Shown here: one piece after another, positions 6,477-6,901 of the stretch
Layout: every line of letters begins with the position of its first letter
How positions within the stretch are numbered: position 1 is the first letter of the stretch
Source: Methylobacter sp.
GTDB lineage: Bacteria > Pseudomonadota > Gammaproteobacteria > Methylococcales > Methylomonadaceae
Assembly (NCBI GenBank): GCA_028714995.1
Contig: JAQTLI010000153.1
Location: 1-6,901, forward strand
Reading direction: 5' to 3'
Length of the DNA stretch: 6,901 nt
The notes under the pieces: generated by a model
Databases searched by the model: none
Told to the model about the DNA's origin: nothing
The model's input: the letters and a program-made list of their open reading frames with translations, nothing else
Made by a program: the position numbers and the translations under genes

Positions 6477-6901
6477 GCAACGAAGAATTAAATTCGCAAG
6501 ATGCATGCGGCTGTTGCGACGGCGTGGGCATTAAGGCGCCGGCGGTGCTCAACAACCGCCCTGGGCTCTCCGCCATCGCCTATCGCATCGGTACACACAG
6601 CGAGGTGCTGGCCAGCTTGCAGGCTCGACTGTCATCGCAGGGCTATCCCGCACTCGCCAAATTGCGCACCCGCGACAGCGATGATTTTTCCATCGCGCTG
6701 CTGGACGCCTATGCCTGCATGGCCGATGTGTTGAGTTTCTATCAGGAACGCATCATCAACGAATCTTATCTGCGCACTGCAGGCGAGCGGTTATCGTTAA
6801 GCGAAATGGCGCGGCTGATCGGCTACCGCCTCAGACCTGGTGTCGCTGCGGAAACCTACCTCGCCTTCACCCTGCAAGAACCGCCGCCGCAACCCGCGAG
6901 C
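6473..6901 (+). CDS. Second baseplate J-like wedge protein (Afp12/Pvc12 position), N-terminal part
   Basis: This gene is cut by the right edge; 143 residues are visible and remain in frame to base 6901. It opens MSNEELNSQDACGCCDG with a cysteine cluster (C12, C14, C15), then NNRPGLSAIAYRIGTHSEVL (27-46), the signature opening of eCIS putative baseplate assembly proteins. Next come KLRTRDSDDFSIALLDAYAC (63-82), DVLSFYQERIINESYLRTAG (85-104) and EMARLIGYRLRPGVAA (111-126). AGGAGG (6461-6466) lies 6 bases before the ATG, which shares ATGA with the first wedge gene. It aligns without gaps to the first wedge protein over residues 78-118, so the two are paralogues that probably pair in the wedge. 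Full-length members of the family are usually several hundred residues or more, so most of this gene is outside the window. Confidence 0.9.
   Translation, partial: MSNEELNSQDACGCCDGVGIKAPAVLNNRPGLSAIAYRIGTHSEVLASLQARLSSQGYPALAKLRTRDSDDFSIALLDAYACMADVLSFYQERIINESYLRTAGERLSLSEMARLIGYRLRPGVAAETYLAFTLQEPPPQPAS

Larger units (their letters stand above)
219..6901 (+). other. Translationally coupled eCIS baseplate operon segment
   Basis: Nine genes on one strand follow each other with overlaps of 1 base (368, 1024), 4 bases (2518-2521, 3355-3358, 3720-3723, 6473-6476) and 11 bases (1379-1389). The single gap is 13 bases (3028-3040). No internal terminator hairpin or convincing promoter was seen. 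The products belong to one structure, the contractile-tail baseplate with its needle, so coupled translation would help keep them in proportion. The operon's own promoter and end are not identified in the window. Confidence 0.8.

Noticed and set aside
368..6901. T6SS or ordinary P2-like prophage instead of eCIS
   Set aside because: Two large eCIS-type J proteins, a CIS_tube protein and a LysM protein in this order point to eCIS; no T6SS membrane-complex or phage head, lysis or integration genes are seen.

Overview
The window holds the baseplate and spike section of an extracellular contractile injection system (eCIS): a phage-tail-like particle of the Afp/PVC/MAC type, distinct from a T6SS. 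Everything supportable is on the + strand. From about 219 to the right edge the genes form one unbroken, translationally coupled run, and the last gene continues off the end. The DNA is about 60% G+C in the baseplate genes, with strong AGGAGG-type ribosome binding sites and ATGA stop/start overlaps. This suits a Gram-negative bacterium, probably a proteobacterium, but the window has no taxonomic marker and this is only a guess.

Layout: (i) 1-180, an open frame running in from the left edge and ending at a TGA, unidentified and of lower G+C; (ii) 219-368, an unrecognised 49-residue protein with its own good ribosome binding site; (iii) 368-1024, a tube-initiator protein (CIS_tube family, like the Afp7/Pvc7 N-terminal part); (iv) 1024-1389, a LysM-domain protein; (v) 1379-2521, a gp27/gpD-like hub; (vi) 2518-3027, a gp5/gpV-like OB-fold spike; (vii) 3041-3358, a PAAR-like spike tip; (viii) 3355-3723, a gp25-like wedge/sheath initiator; (ix) 3720-6476, a large baseplate J-like wedge protein (Afp11/Pvc11 position); (x) 6473-6901+, the N-terminal 143 residues of a second, paralogous baseplate J-like protein (Afp12/Pvc12 position).

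How they would work together, from knowledge of the families: hub, spike and tip form the central piercing needle. The tube initiator and LysM protein join the hub to the inner tube. The gp25-like protein and the two J-like proteins form the wedges that hold the sheath in its extended state and trigger contraction on contact with a target. Sheath, tube, ATPase, cap, tape measure, fibre and effector genes are not in view and presumably lie on either side.

Nothing here is a wholly new system. The points most worth a second look are the split architecture (tube initiator/LysM and hub/spike are separate genes), the unidentified 49-residue protein at the head of the run, the 41-residue ungapped similarity between the two J-like proteins, the cysteine clusters at their N-termini, and glycine-rich protein ends created by embedded ribosome binding sites.
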